Part shown: positions 52,853-63,217 of the stretch, in pieces
Layout: each line of letters starts with the position of its first letter
How positions within the stretch are numbered: the stretch's first letter is position 1
Notes under the pieces: generated by a model
Database searches by the model: none
What the model saw: only the letters and a program-made list of their open reading frames with translations
What the model was told of the DNA's origin: nothing
Made by a program: the position numbers and the translations under genes
Assembly: GCF_000013205.1 (NCBI RefSeq)
Contig: NC_007775.1
Span: 2,868,767-2,932,766, forward strand
DNA length: 64,000 nucleotides
Direction of reading: 5' to 3'
Source: Synechococcus sp. JA-3-3Ab
GTDB taxonomy: Bacteria; Cyanobacteriota; Cyanobacteriia; Thermostichales; Thermostichaceae

Positions 52853-54213
52853 TACGTGCAAGCTCCAAGTTCCGCCGCTTGAGGTTTCTCTTCCCCTGGC
52901 TTGACGATCTCGCCGCTGAGGGAAAAGGCCCGTGTGGCAGTGATGCGCACTGGCACCAGGGATCCCTGCAATTGCTCGGGATCGCCGTCGAAGAAGACGA
53001 TGCGATTGCCGCGGGTGCGCCCCATGGCCTGGCGGGGGTTTTTGGGATTGGGGCCTTCCACCAGCACCTCCTGCACCTGGCCCAGCAGCCGGGCGCTGCG
53101 GGCGGCAGCCACCTCCGCGACCAAGCGGTTGAGCCGTTGCAGGCGGTCGCTTTTTTCCTCTTCCGGCACCTGGTCAGGCCACTCGGCTGCCGGCGTGCCA
53201 GGGCGGGGAGAGTAGGCGGCAGTATTGAGGAAATCAAAGCCGATATCCTGAACCAGTTGCAGGGTTTCCTGAAACTGGGCTTCCGTTTCGCCGGGGAAGC
53301 CGACGATGGCATCGGCGCTGATGGTGGCCTCGGGCATGTACTGGCGGATGAGCTGGATGAGCTGGCGGTAGCGCTCCTGGGTGTAGCCCCGCCGCATCCG
53401 CTTGAGGACGGCGTCGCTGCCCGCCTGGAAGGGGATGTGGAAGTGCTCGCACACCTTGGGCAGCTCGGCACAGGTGGCGATCAGCTCTTCAGTAAAGTAG
53501 CGCGGGTGGCTGGTGGCAAAGCGAATCCGCTCAATACCTTCCACCGAATGGACAAAGCGCAGCAGGCTGGCCAGGTTGGTCTTGGGATCCAGATCCCGCC
53601 CGTAGGCGTCGATGTTTTGCCCTAGCAAGGTGACCTCGCGGTAGCCGGCCCGGGCCACGTCCTCAATCTCGGCGCGGATGGCCTGCGGCTGGCGCGACTG
53701 CTCCCGTCCCCGCACCAACGGCACAATGCAGTAGGTGCAGCGCTCGTTACAGCCGTAGATGACGTTGATCCAGGCTGTCACCCGGCTATCCCGGCGGGGC
53801 TTGGTGATGTCTTCCGGGATCTCGACAGGCTCGGTGGCCACCACCTGGTTGCCCGCCTCCACCTGGGCCAGCAGATCCCCAAGGCGGTTGACGTACTGGG
53901 GGCCCATGACCAGATCCAACTCGGGGACGCGGCGCAGCAACCTTTCCCCCTCCTGCTGGGCCACGCAGCCGGCCACGATGAGCTTGATGGCTGGGTTTTT
54001 CCGCTTGCGCTGCGCCTGGATGCCCAGGTAGGAATACACCTTTTGCTCAGCGTTATCGCGGATGGTGCAGGTATTGAAGAGAACTAAGTCTGCCTGCAGC
54101 TCGTCTTCGGCGGGCACATACCCCAGCGACTCGAGGATCCCGGCCATGCGCTCGCTATCGGCCCGGTTCATTTGACAGCCGAAGGTGATGGTGTAATAGG
54201 TGGGAGCAGCCAT
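52852..54213 (-). CDS. miaB: tRNA-2-methylthio-N6-dimethylallyladenosine synthase
   Basis: From the ATG at 54213 the protein has 453 residues. This is a radical-SAM methylthiotransferase that modifies A37 of tRNAs reading U-starting codons. The three N-terminal cluster Cys lie in FGCQMN, FNTCTIR and VAGCVAQQ; the radical-SAM CxxxCxxC is GCNERCTYC; a TRAM domain ends the protein. The frame extends 9 residues upstream but [16 protein letters not shown] is the natural start. Its 3' end touches the last base of tRNA-Thr. Confidence 0.95.
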
Positions 54214-54395
54214 GGCAAGACCAGAAGACAGGGTCAGCAATCTCTACCTTTTTTGAGCTTAGCGGATCCTTATGGGGCGGTAGCGGCAACGTAAGGGTTG
54301 GGGGGCAGATCCCTCTCCCTTGGCTCCCTCTGCGCGGCCCAGGCTGGTTTGCTAAGCAGTGTCCCTCAGCAGAGTAGCCACTGAGCTAGGGCGCG

Positions 54396-55745
54396 TCAGT
54401 CGGGCATGAGGGCGTGAACTTGCTTGCGGCCGTTGGGGTAGAGCAAGGCGCGCTTGGGGCCGTGGATGGGATCCTCCACGATAATGGTTTGGTCGCGGCT
54501 GGCTCCCAGGGAGACGATGGCAATCGGCACCTGCATCAACTGGGCCAAAAACTTCAGGTAGTCGTAGGCTTCGGGAGGCAAGTCCTCAAGGGAGCGGCAG
54601 TCTTTGGTGGAGCACTTCCAGCCGGGCAGGGTTTCATAAATGGGCTTGCACTGGGCAAAGACGCGGGCATCGCTGGGAAAGTGACGGATCTCGCGCCCCT
54701 GGTACTCATAGGCCACGCACACCTTGATCTCGTCTAGGCCGTCCAGCACATCCAACTTGGTGATGGCCAAGCAATCCAGGCCGTTGATCCGCACGGCGTA
54801 GCGCCCGATTACGCCGTCGAACCAGCCGCAGCGCCGCTGCCGCCCGGTGGTGGTGCCAAATTCGGCTCCCGCCGCCCCCAGGTAAGCGCCAATCTCGTCC
54901 TTGAGCTCGGTGGGGAAGGGGCCTTCGCCGACGCGGGTGGTGTAGGCCTTGGCTACCCCAATCACCCGGTCAATGCTGGTGGGGCCGATCCCGGCCCCCA
55001 CGCAGGCGCCGCCGGCGATGGGATGGGAGGAAGTGACGTAAGGGTAGGTGCCGTAGTCGAGATCCAACAGCGTGCCCTGGGCCCCCTCAAAGAGGATGTT
55101 CTGCCGCTCCTCGATGGCCTGGGTGAGGAGTAGGGCAGCGTCGGTGACGTAGGGGCGCAGCCGCTCCGCGTAGGCCAGGTATTGCTCGATGATCGGCTCG
55201 GGATCCAGAGGGGGTAGGTTGTAGATTTTTTCCAGCAAAACGTTCTTGTAGGGAATGGCCCAACTGAGGCGCTCCCGCAGTTGGTCGGGGTACATCAAGT
55301 CCACGACGCGGATGCCCATGCGCTCGGCCTTGTCGGCGTAGGTAGGGCCAATGCCTCGCCCGGTGGTGCCCAGCCGGTAGATGCCGCGTCGCTCTTCCTC
55401 GGCCACGTCGATGACGCGGTGGTAGGGCAAGGTTACGTGGGCTGTCTCGGCGATGTAGAGGTTGTGGGTGGAGATCCCCAGTTGGTGCAGTTGGTCGATC
55501 TCGGCCAGCAACACCTCAGGGTCGATCACCGTGCCGCTGGCGATGATGCAGCGCTTGTCGGGGTAGAGGATGCCGGAGGGGATCAGGTGCAGCTTAAAGA
55601 TTTGGCCCCCCACCACCACGGTATGTCCTGCGTTAACCCCGCCTTGGTAGCGGACGACCACATGCGCCTTTTCACTGAGGAGGTCGGTGATCTTACCTTT
55701 TCCTTCGTCGCCCCACTGGGCACCGACAACCACAACGTTTGCCAA
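54396..55745 (-). CDS. purA: Adenylosuccinate synthetase
   Basis: The 449-residue enzyme converts IMP and Asp to adenylosuccinate using GTP. The N-terminal P-loop is [15 protein letters not shown]; other marks are [24 protein letters not shown] and RQRRCGWFD. It starts at TTG, with TAGGAGA 6 nt upstream. A hairpin with a T run lies 29-49 nt before the start, which separates it from the gene upstream and could also attenuate. The length is normal. Confidence 0.96.
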
Positions 55746-55773
55746 GGGCTTCTCCTACAGTCTCTGAACGGCA

Positions 55774-55794
55774 CAAAAAATCCCCTTTGCGGGG
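55774..55794 (-). terminator. Possible terminator between S41 homologue and purA
   Basis: Read on the minus strand, CCCC-GCAAA-GGGG is followed by ATTTTTT. The stem is only 4 GC pairs, so strength is uncertain. It lies after the S41-like gene and shortly before purA. Confidence 0.5.
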
Positions 55795-55902
55795 TCGCTG
55801 CACTAATTTACCGCATTGCTCCAGGCAGTGTTGAGGGCTTCGGACAAAAACGTTAACAATCGATTAATTTCGACCCCTCGCTAGGGCAGCAGCCCGCTCC
55901 CT

Positions 55903-57423
55903 TTAGCTCCCCGGCTTGAACAGGCCAATGGCGGTGACCTGGTTGGATCCCGCCGCAAAGGCAAAGGACAGGCCAAGGGCGTCGTAGTTGACATAGTAGC
56001 GATCGTCGCGCAGATATTCTCGGCTCCCCTTGGGGTAGGGCACCACCTCGTTGTAGCCGTTCTCGCCAGGCCCGCCGTAAATGGCGATCACTTCCGAGTA
56101 GGTGGAGCCGATACGGATCCCTTCGCCAGTCATGGCTTCGGGTTGGGTGGTGTAGATGCGGTCGGCAAAAAAGCTATTGAGAACGCCCGGACGGCGGTAG
56201 GCAAAGAGGATGTAGTCCTGCAAGTAGAAGATCTTCAGGTCGCTGTTGGGCTGAAATACATTTGCCCGCGATTCGGCCGGGATCAAATCCACGTTGCCCA
56301 AGAGGTGGGTATCGACGTTGCGGGTATCCATGCCCAGGACAAAGCGACCAACACGGCCCTCTTGCACCAGGACGGTGGGGCGGGGGGGAGGGCTGGGGCG
56401 GCGGGGCAGGGCCAGCGCTTCTAGGGCGGCCTTTAGCCAGGCGTTCTCATCCCCCTCCACCTTTTGCAGGGGCACCAAACCCTGGGCTAGGGAGCGTCCA
56501 TCGCCTGTCTTCCAGGTGGCCACGGCCAGTTCCACCGCCGCGCCAGAAGGAAGGGCAAAGAAGCGGGTCTGGCGTTCGCTGCCTTGAGTGGGTTGCCCTA
56601 CTATAACGGTGCTGCCGCTGGCTCCCAACTGGGCCGCCAGGAGGGTGGCCCCCTGGCGGGTGTTGCCGTCGACCAGGACGGCCGATGGGATCCCAGCAGC
56701 CAGTGGCAGGTTTTCGCTGTTCCAGGGGGTAGGCTGGCCAAAGCGGTCTTCGGTAACCAGCAGCGGCTGCACGGAGCGGGGCAAGAATAGGCGTGCCACA
56801 TCCGCTATCACTTGCGGGTCATAGCCCACCGAGCTGCGCAGGTCGAGGACAATGCCTTGGCTGTAATCCTGGGTGTAGAGGGCTTGGCGGATCTGCTGGG
56901 CTGTGGCAGGGGTGAGCTCCGGCACTGCCAGGTAAACCTGGCGCGGCCCAATCTGACGCGCCTGCAGGGGTGGACGAGGGCGGTTGAGCAAGTCCCTGAA
57001 GCTTTGGGGATCCCAGAAGCGATCGGCGGGATCCCCGTATTCGCGCAGAACCTCTCGAATCAGCTCGTACTCGACTTCGATGGGCGGACGGGGATCGCTG
57101 TAGGTGCGGGCCAACAGGCGGGTGTAGAGGTCGTTGTAGTTAACCGCAGCGGCTTGCTTGCCCGCCTGCCAAGACTCGTTGATGAACAACTCCACCAGAT
57201 AGCGCAAATCCTGGCCCATTGCTGGCAAAGGAGGAGCTGCCGGGATGCCCAGATCGGGCGACGCACCCTGGAAGGGAGAAATCGGATTCGCAATCGGATC
57301 CTCAACTGAGGGCATGACCGGCACAGGGGGCAAGGCCGCTTGCCCCATCACTCTGCCAGAAAGGACTCCGCTGAGCGCCCCGACTGTGCCCCACACCTGA
57401 ACTGCCCGCGCAAATCCCTTCAT
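55903..57423 (-). CDS. S41-like (tail-specific protease) homologue, probably inactive
   Basis: From the ATG at 57423 the protein has 506 residues with a signal peptide (about 1-28, ending RVMGQA), so it is exported. The region about 75-330 has the S41 design (EVEYELIREVLREYGDPADRFWDP, IVLDLRSSVGYD, AVLVDGNT). At the site where active members have the catalytic Ser the sequence is NTRQGATLL, and where the Lys is expected it is PTQGSER. Both residues appear absent, and a PDZ domain is not obvious. The C-terminal third (about 360-506) resembles another beta-rich domain. It may be a peptide-binding or scaffolding relative rather than a protease. Confidence 0.75.
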   Translation of the reverse strand: MKGFARAVQVWGTVGALSGVLSGRVMGQAALPPVPVMPSVEDPIANPISPFQGASPDLGIPAAPPLPAMGQDLRYLVELFINESWQAGKQAAAVNYNDLYTRLLARTYSDPRPPIEVEYELIREVLREYGDPADRFWDPQSFRDLLNRPRPPLQARQIGPRQVYLAVPELTPATAQQIRQALYTQDYSQGIVLDLRSSVGYDPQVIADVARLFLPRSVQPLLVTEDRFGQPTPWNSENLPLAAGIPSAVLVDGNTRQGATLLAAQLGASGSTVIVGQPTQGSERQTRFFALPSGAAVELAVATWKTGDGRSLAQGLVPLQKVEGDENAWLKAALEALALPRRPSPPPRPTVLVQEGRVGRFVLGMDTRNVDTHLLGNVDLIPAESRANVFQPNSDLKIFYLQDYILFAYRRPGVLNSFFADRIYTTQPEAMTGEGIRIGSTYSEVIAIYGGPGENGYNEVVPYPKGSREYLRDDRYYVNYDALGLSFAFAAGSNQVTAIGLFKPGS

Positions 57424-57602
57424 GGTGGCCTGCCCTTGTTTGCAGATGCTGTGAATAGGATAAACTCTGGGCAATCTCCTCTACCACTGTCGGCAGGGCC
57501 AAATACTTGTTTTTTAAATCATGAGACACTACTGGTTGTCTTGCCCTCTTGCCTCTGTCTGGGCGTTTCCCGGTTCGGATCCCGAAGCAGCGCGGGTGTG
57601 CC

Positions 57603-58190
57603 CTAGCTCTCGGCAGACCAGATTGTGCGGATAGGCAGGGTGAAGCCGGGCAGCACGTCTTCTCCCGACAAGGTTTCTGGGTCTTCCAACAGTTCCGGCG
57701 CCTGTCCTGCTCGGTAGATCATCACCCGCTTGGCCTTGGGATCCAAAAGCCACCCCAAGCGACAGCCGTTGTCTATGTACTCCTGCATCTTGGCCTGGGC
57801 TTGAACCCAAGAATCGGTGGGCGAGAGGATCTCCACCACAAAGTCAGGACACAGGGGCAAGAATCCCTGGCGGGTCTGGGGATCCAGAGCCTCCCACTTT
57901 TCCAGCGGGATCCAGGCCAGGTCAGGAGAGCGGTCGCTGCCTGAAGGCAGAGAAAACCCCGTGGAAGAATCAAAGGTTTTGCCTCGGCCTGATTGGCGAT
58001 TCCAGAGGGTTAGCTCTGTGGTGATCTCTGCATTCCAGTGGCCAACTTCACCGCCAGTGGGGGACATGATCACCAGCTCTCCTCGGGCAGTGCGCTCTAG
58101 CTTTAGCTCAGGATTGGCCGCACATAGCCGGATAAAATCCTCTCGCGTCAGAGTCATCAAGGGGCTGAGATTGAGCGTCAAGGCCGTCAT
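57603..58190 (-). CDS. Uma2-family (DUF820) putative endonuclease
   Basis: The 195-residue protein fits the Uma2/DUF820 family common in cyanobacteria. It has a PD-(D/E)xK-like core: ELVIMSPTGGEVG, SPDLAW, DFVVEILSPTDS and MQEYIDNGCRLGWLLDP. The family is thought to be nuclease-like and is often spread with mobile DNA, but its role is unproven. The ATG at 58190 lies inside the 3' end of the SH3b gene, overlapping it by 83 bp in another frame; the frame itself continues upstream to 58262. Confidence 0.82.
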   Translation of the reverse strand: MTALTLNLSPLMTLTREDFIRLCAANPELKLERTARGELVIMSPTGGEVGHWNAEITTELTLWNRQSGRGKTFDSSTGFSLPSGSDRSPDLAWIPLEKWEALDPQTRQGFLPLCPDFVVEILSPTDSWVQAQAKMQEYIDNGCRLGWLLDPKAKRVMIYRAGQAPELLEDPETLSGEDVLPGFTLPIRTIWSAES

Positions 58191-59499
58191 GGCATGAACT
58201 GGACATTCCCATGCAAAACTGGATTCCAGAATAACCCCCTGCTGAAGGGCAATAGGAAGCAATTGGGAGCCCTGGCTCTAGTTTATAAAGTCTCAGTCTG
58301 GTTTGGCTCTGATTCAACGTTTTCCAGGTCTTGAGAGTAGGGGAGAGAGTCTTGCTCTGGGCAATTTCCTGCTCGAAGTGTGTCCGGGCTTGAGGATGGA
58401 TCCCTGCTGCGATGGCTTGCTGCAATACGTGACGACGCACCTCTTCAGTGTGCCTGTCAAGCACCATTTTCAGAGCATAAAACCGGTTGATGGCAAGCTC
58501 GTTGAAATGGGCCAGCGCCGCTGCGGCAAAGGATCCCTCTGCACCCCGATAGAGGTATCGCACCAAGGTATCGGCGGCTTCTATGGCCAGTTCCCCTTCC
58601 AGAGAATGCAGAGCTTCTAGATTCTTTTCCACTTCTGCCAGGGAGTTGCCACAGGATACCCGTGTCAGACCCATCGATACCCAGCCCACCAATGGCTGTC
58701 GAATCTTGAGCCAGCCGTTGAGTACTTCCATGACCCGCACTTCGGTTCCATTGGGCAGTTGACCGATAACATTGCCTGCGGCTACAGCGGGTGTCGATCG
58801 TACATTAGTCGGCGGATTGGGATCCTCTATCTGAGTAATGCAGGGCAGGGGGACATCTGTGTACAAGGTGTCGTCGATCTCAACCTCCTTGCCGGCACTG
58901 CGAAGTGTATCAATTAGCCGACTGACAACATCTTTGGGCACATCTAGCACTGTCGAGAGCCAACTTGGATTAATGCTTAGCCCTGGCTCCCAGCCCGCCT
59001 GAGCCACCACTACCCACTGACCACCGTGTTTTTTAAGCAAATAGCAGCCATCAATTACCGGAAGGTCGCCAACTTCGGCAGAGGCTTCGGCTAGGGCATA
59101 GTTTTCGACAATGGCGATTGCTCCGGTTTCCAGAGGATGAACCGGCACACCGGGAGATCGAGCTGCTGCTTGTCGGAGATACTCGTTGATCAATGGGTCG
59201 GTGAGCACAGCTTGCCTTATGGCCGCACGGTCGTCAGCGCTGCTTGGGTTTAGGGTGGCTGAGGATGGCGAGGTTTGCACAACCCAAGTTCTCGCTGTGG
59301 CAGCAGGCAACACTGGCAAAACTTGAAGGGAAGCTGCAGGAGTTTCTGCCTTGGATCCGCCATTGTCCAGGGATTGCGCAGAGGCATTGCCGACCAAAAG
59401 CAGCAGCGTTGTTGCTATCGACAATGCTGATGGGATTTTCCTCAAGCTCAATATCGATCGGCAGCTTTGGGATAGAAGAGCTTGCATTTTCATCAACAT
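58108..59499 (-). CDS. Exported SH3b-domain protein
   Basis: The 463-residue protein has a signal peptide (hydrophobic SALSIATTLLLLVG, cleavage near NASAQ at about 38-42). A region about 85-220 is of unknown type. A bacterial SH3-like domain follows (about 235-290: NVRSTPAVAAGNVIGQLPNGTE, RVMEVLNGWLKIRQP, GWVSMGL). The remainder is helical and Cys-poor until the last 40 residues, which are read from DNA that also encodes the Uma2 start and look non-natural. A frameshift near the end or a lost stop is possible. SH3b domains often bind the cell wall. Confidence 0.72.
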   Translation of the reverse strand: MLMKMQALLSQSCRSILSLRKIPSALSIATTLLLLVGNASAQSLDNGGSKAETPAASLQVLPVLPAATARTWVVQTSPSSATLNPSSADDRAAIRQAVLTDPLINEYLRQAAARSPGVPVHPLETGAIAIVENYALAEASAEVGDLPVIDGCYLLKKHGGQWVVVAQAGWEPGLSINPSWLSTVLDVPKDVVSRLIDTLRSAGKEVEIDDTLYTDVPLPCITQIEDPNPPTNVRSTPAVAAGNVIGQLPNGTEVRVMEVLNGWLKIRQPLVGWVSMGLTRVSCGNSLAEVEKNLEALHSLEGELAIEAADTLVRYLYRGAEGSFAAAALAHFNELAINRFYALKMVLDRHTEEVRRHVLQQAIAAGIHPQARTHFEQEIAQSKTLSPTLKTWKTLNQSQTRLRLYKLEPGLPIASYCPSAGGYSGIQFCMGMSSSCHDGLDAQSQPLDDSDARGFYPAMCGQS

Positions 59500-59599
59500 C
59501 TGCTGAAATGGTTTGCCCTGCGGAGTTTTTGGAATCTACGCTCTTCTCTAGATAGCAAGCGAGATGGGATCCCGCCGCGATTGCCGCCTGCTGGGTGCT

Positions 59600-62500
59600 T
59601 TAGCCGACGTGAGCGGTGGGGTTGACTAGGCCGATCACTTGAGTGTAGGCGCCGCGAGCTTGGGTCACTCCAATGGTGCGCTCCGCTTTTTCAAGCATGG
59701 GACGGCGCAGGCTGACCACCAAGAATTGCGCCTGGCGGGATTGCTGCCAGATCATGTCGGCCAATTTTTCTACATTGGCCCCATCCAAAAACATGTCCAC
59801 CTCGTCAAAGGCATAAAAGCTAGAGGGGCGATAGCGCTGCAACGCAAAAATAAAGCTGAGGGCCGTCAAGGATTTTTCTCCGCCCGACATGGCGCTGAGA
59901 CGACGCACTGGCTTGCCTTTGGGGCGGGCCACCAGGGTCAAACCCCCGGCCAACGGATCCTCTGGGTTCTCCAATTCTAAATAGCCCTCTCCCTCGGAAA
60001 GCTGGGCAAAGATGGTCTGGAAATGGCCGTTGATGGCATGGAAGGCATCCAAAAACGCTTGGCGGCGCAGGGTGGAAAAGTTCTCGATGCGCAGCAACAA
60101 TTCGGTGCGCTCTTGGTGCAGGGTTTCCAGTTTGGCGTTGAGATCCCCTAGGCGGGCCTGGATCTGTTCGTATTCGGCGATGGCCAACATGTTCACCGGC
60201 TCCAGGGATCGCAATTGCTCTTCGATTTTGCGTTTTTGCCGTTGCAGCTCGTCCAGGGTCAGGTGGGGGGGCAGGGGGGGAAGGGGATCCGGCAGCTCTT
60301 GGGCCGCGGCTTGCAGTTGGGCTTGCAGTTGGGCAAGGATGGCCTCTTTTTCCTGCTGTTGGGTGAGGGCGTGGTAGCGTTCCCATTCCAGGCGTTGGAG
60401 CTGCTGCTGTTGGGCGCGCAGTTGAAATTCTTGCCGCTCCCGCTCTTGGCGCAGGTGGGCGAGGCGGGCTTCGATCTGGCCCATCTGTTGCCGTTGCTCG
60501 GCAATGTGCTGCTGGATGTGGGCGAGAGTGGCCTGGGCCTGGGCGATTTGCTCTTGAAGTTGGGCCTGACGCCGTTCGCCCTCTTGCAGGCGCTCCTGGT
60601 GGTGCTGGATCTGGGCCTGCTTCAGGTGTTGCTGGCTGAGGTTCTCCTGCTGCTGTCGCTCCAGGTGGGCCAGGTGGTGTTGCAGCTCCGCCAGGTGGCT
60701 CTCCTGCTGCTGTACCGCCTGCTGCAGTTGCTGCCAGTGCTGGTTGACCGGGGATCCCTCCAGTTGGCTGAGCTTGCGGGCGAGATCGGCCAGGCGCTGT
60801 TGCAAGGGATCCCAGCGGAGTTGAATCTGGTGCAGCCGCTCTTGGATCTGCTGGCTTTCGCTTTGCCATTGCGCCAGGGATCCCTGCAGGTGTTGCAGGC
60901 GGGCCTGCTGGTTTTGGCAGTCGGCCTGGTGCCGCTCCAGGTATTGCTGGGCTTGCAGGGCGTCCTGGCGGGCCAGGAGCAGGGCCTGGGCCAGTTGTTT
61001 TTCGCGGGCTTGGGCGGCTTGGAGGCGAGGGGCGAGGGCGGCCAGCAGCGCTTCCAGATCGGCCAGGCGGGCGCGCAGGGCTTCCCCTTCCGAGTGTTCG
61101 CCCGCAGAAAAATGGATCCCAGCTCGTTGGGGGCCGGTGCCGCCAGTGATGGCTCCCGAGGTTTCCAGCAGCTCCCCTTCCAGGGTGACCATGCGGTGCT
61201 GGCCGATGTAGGGCCGGGCCAGCTCCAGGCTCTGGAAAACCAGGGTGGAGCCGAACACAAAGCCAAAAACATCTCGGTAGCGCTCTTCAAAGTGCACCAG
61301 GCGGATGGCGTAGTCGATCAGACCGTTTAAGTTGAGGGGGGCGGGCGGGCGGGCGGGCTGCAATTTGTTGAGGGGCAAAAAGGTGGCGCGCCCCAGTTTT
61401 TCCCGCTTTAAGAGGTTGATCGCGCTGACGGCGACGCTTTCATCTTCCACCACCACAAAGTGCAGTCGGTTGCCTGCCGCAATCTCCAGCGCCAGTTGAT
61501 ACTGGGGATCCACCTGCCCCAACTGGGCCACCAATCCCAAAACCCCCGGCAGGCGGGCGCTCAGGATGGCCTGGGTGGCGCGGGATCCCTGGGATTCTTG
61601 CAGCAGTTGGCGGCGGGTCTCCCACTTGTCCAGTTGCCGCTGCTTGGCGTGGAACTCGGCGGCCAGCCGCTCGTGGGTGGCGCGATCCAGCTCCAGGTTG
61701 GCTTGCAGTTGCGCCAGCTCTTGCGCCAGGGCCTGCACCTGGGCTTCCGACTGTCGGCAGGCCTGTTCCAGCTCGGCGGTGAGGGCCAGGTGGGATCCCA
61801 GCCATTCTTCAATCTGGGCGATCTCAGTTTGGGTGTCTTGGACTTGTCGCGCCAGTTGCCGTTGGCGCTCTTGCAGGCGAATTTGCTCCTGTTGCAAAGG
61901 CTCTTGTTCGGCGCGGATCTCTTCCAGGTGGCGGGTGAGGTAGCGCTGCTGCTTGACCCAGGCCTCGGCAGATTGGGCCAGGGCCCGCAGTTGTTCGCGG
62001 CTTTGTTCTAGGCTGATTTGGGCTTTCTGCACCTGGGCTTGCAGGGATCCCTGGGCCTGGGCCAGTTGCTCCTGTTGGCTTTGCAGGCGTTCCAGCTCTG
62101 CCTGCAGGTGCTGCTGTTGGGTTTGGCGCTCCTGCTGCAGGCGCTGCGTTTGCTCGATTTCCTGCTGCCAGGCGGCGATCTGTTGGCTGAGCTGTTGCCG
62201 TTGCACTTCGGCGGCAGCGATCTGGGCTTGCAGGTGCAGGTATTCTTCCTCTCCGAGGGCGTGGATGCGGCTTTGCAGCTCGCTCAGGGCGGCTTCCGCC
62301 TGCTGTAACTGCTCGCTCAAGGTCTGCACCTGAGCAGTGGCTTGCTCCTGAGCCTCCAGAAGCTGCCGAATGGCTGCCTGGGTTGCTTCCACTTGGGCTT
62401 GCAAATGCCGCCAAAGCAACACCCGTTGCTGTCGCTCCAGCGTTTGCCACTGCAGCCGCAACTGCTGGTACTGCTGCGCCTTTTCGCTTTCCCTGAGCAG

Positions 62501-63142
62501 CCGCTCTCCTTGGGCTTGCCATTCCTGCTCGATGAGCCGGAAGCGCTCAATTTGTTCGCGCACCACCTCCAGCTTGGCGTTGGCCTGGGCGATCTTGCGG
62601 TCGAAGGTGGCCACCCCCGCCAATTCGTCGAGGATCTGCCGCCGCTCCTTGGAGTTCATGGAGATGATGCTGGTAACATCCCCCTGCAGGACCACGTTGT
62701 AGCCGTTGGGGTAGATGTGCATCGCCTCCAGTTGCTCGTGCAGCTCGCTCAAGGTGCAGGGCACATCGTTGATGTAGAAGGTGCTGGTGTAGGGCAGGGA
62801 ATCGGGATCCTCTCCCTTGCCGGGGCTGACCCGCAGCCGACGGCTGACTTTCCATTCTCTCGGCTGGCCGTCTTCTCCCGGCCCCAGATCGAAGGTGACG
62901 GCGACGTGGGTCTCTACCCGCCGGTTGCTGCTGAGGCTGCCAGAATGCACCAGATCCGAAAGCCTCTCTGCCCGCATCCCCCGCGAGGACGATAGCCCCA
63001 GCGCGAACAGGATCCCATCCAGGATGTTGGACTTGCCGGAGCCGTTGGGGCCGGAGATGACCGTAAAACCCGGCAACAGGGGCAGCGAGGTCGTGCTGCC
63101 AAAGGACTTAAATCGGGTCAGCTCGATCCGCTTGATGTACAT
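59600..63142 (-). CDS. smc: Chromosome segregation ATPase SMC
   Basis: The 1180-residue protein is full length. The N-terminal head has Walker A (GPNGSGKSN at 31-39). Two very long Gln/Glu/Leu-rich coiled coils flank a hinge domain (about 515-670, with LPGVLGLVAQL and ITGGTGPQRAG). The C-terminal head has the signature LSAMSGGEKSLTALS and Walker B FYAFDEVDMFLD. It condenses and organises the chromosome with ScpA/ScpB. The coils are unusually rich in Gln. It is transcribed in the same direction as rnpA and rpmH, 75 bp downstream. Confidence 0.97.
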   Translation of the reverse strand: MYIKRIELTRFKSFGSTTSLPLLPGFTVISGPNGSGKSNILDGILFALGLSSSRGMRAERLSDLVHSGSLSSNRRVETHVAVTFDLGPGEDGQPREWKVSRRLRVSPGKGEDPDSLPYTSTFYINDVPCTLSELHEQLEAMHIYPNGYNVVLQGDVTSIISMNSKERRQILDELAGVATFDRKIAQANAKLEVVREQIERFRLIEQEWQAQGERLLRESEKAQQYQQLRLQWQTLERQQRVLLWRHLQAQVEATQAAIRQLLEAQEQATAQVQTLSEQLQQAEAALSELQSRIHALGEEEYLHLQAQIAAAEVQRQQLSQQIAAWQQEIEQTQRLQQERQTQQQHLQAELERLQSQQEQLAQAQGSLQAQVQKAQISLEQSREQLRALAQSAEAWVKQQRYLTRHLEEIRAEQEPLQQEQIRLQERQRQLARQVQDTQTEIAQIEEWLGSHLALTAELEQACRQSEAQVQALAQELAQLQANLELDRATHERLAAEFHAKQRQLDKWETRRQLLQESQGSRATQAILSARLPGVLGLVAQLGQVDPQYQLALEIAAGNRLHFVVVEDESVAVSAINLLKREKLGRATFLPLNKLQPARPPAPLNLNGLIDYAIRLVHFEERYRDVFGFVFGSTLVFQSLELARPYIGQHRMVTLEGELLETSGAITGGTGPQRAGIHFSAGEHSEGEALRARLADLEALLAALAPRLQAAQAREKQLAQALLLARQDALQAQQYLERHQADCQNQQARLQHLQGSLAQWQSESQQIQERLHQIQLRWDPLQQRLADLARKLSQLEGSPVNQHWQQLQQAVQQQESHLAELQHHLAHLERQQQENLSQQHLKQAQIQHHQERLQEGERRQAQLQEQIAQAQATLAHIQQHIAEQRQQMGQIEARLAHLRQERERQEFQLRAQQQQLQRLEWERYHALTQQQEKEAILAQLQAQLQAAAQELPDPLPPLPPHLTLDELQRQKRKIEEQLRSLEPVNMLAIAEYEQIQARLGDLNAKLETLHQERTELLLRIENFSTLRRQAFLDAFHAINGHFQTIFAQLSEGEGYLELENPEDPLAGGLTLVARPKGKPVRRLSAMSGGEKSLTALSFIFALQRYRPSSFYAFDEVDMFLDGANVEKLADMIWQQSRQAQFLVVSLRRPMLEKAERTIGVTQARGAYTQVIGLVNPTAHVG

Positions 63143-63217
63143 CCCGCCCCATATCTAGCGCAGCCAGCAGCAGATGATGGCACCAGGCTAGCACGGGTAG
63201 CGCAGCCTGCCCAGCTT

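Noticed and set aside
52473..53471. Long open frame upstream of lysA, running antisense through the tRNA genes
   Set aside because: It is a chance open frame in GC-rich DNA, overlaps two tRNA genes and miaB, and has no family character; lysA begins at 52472.
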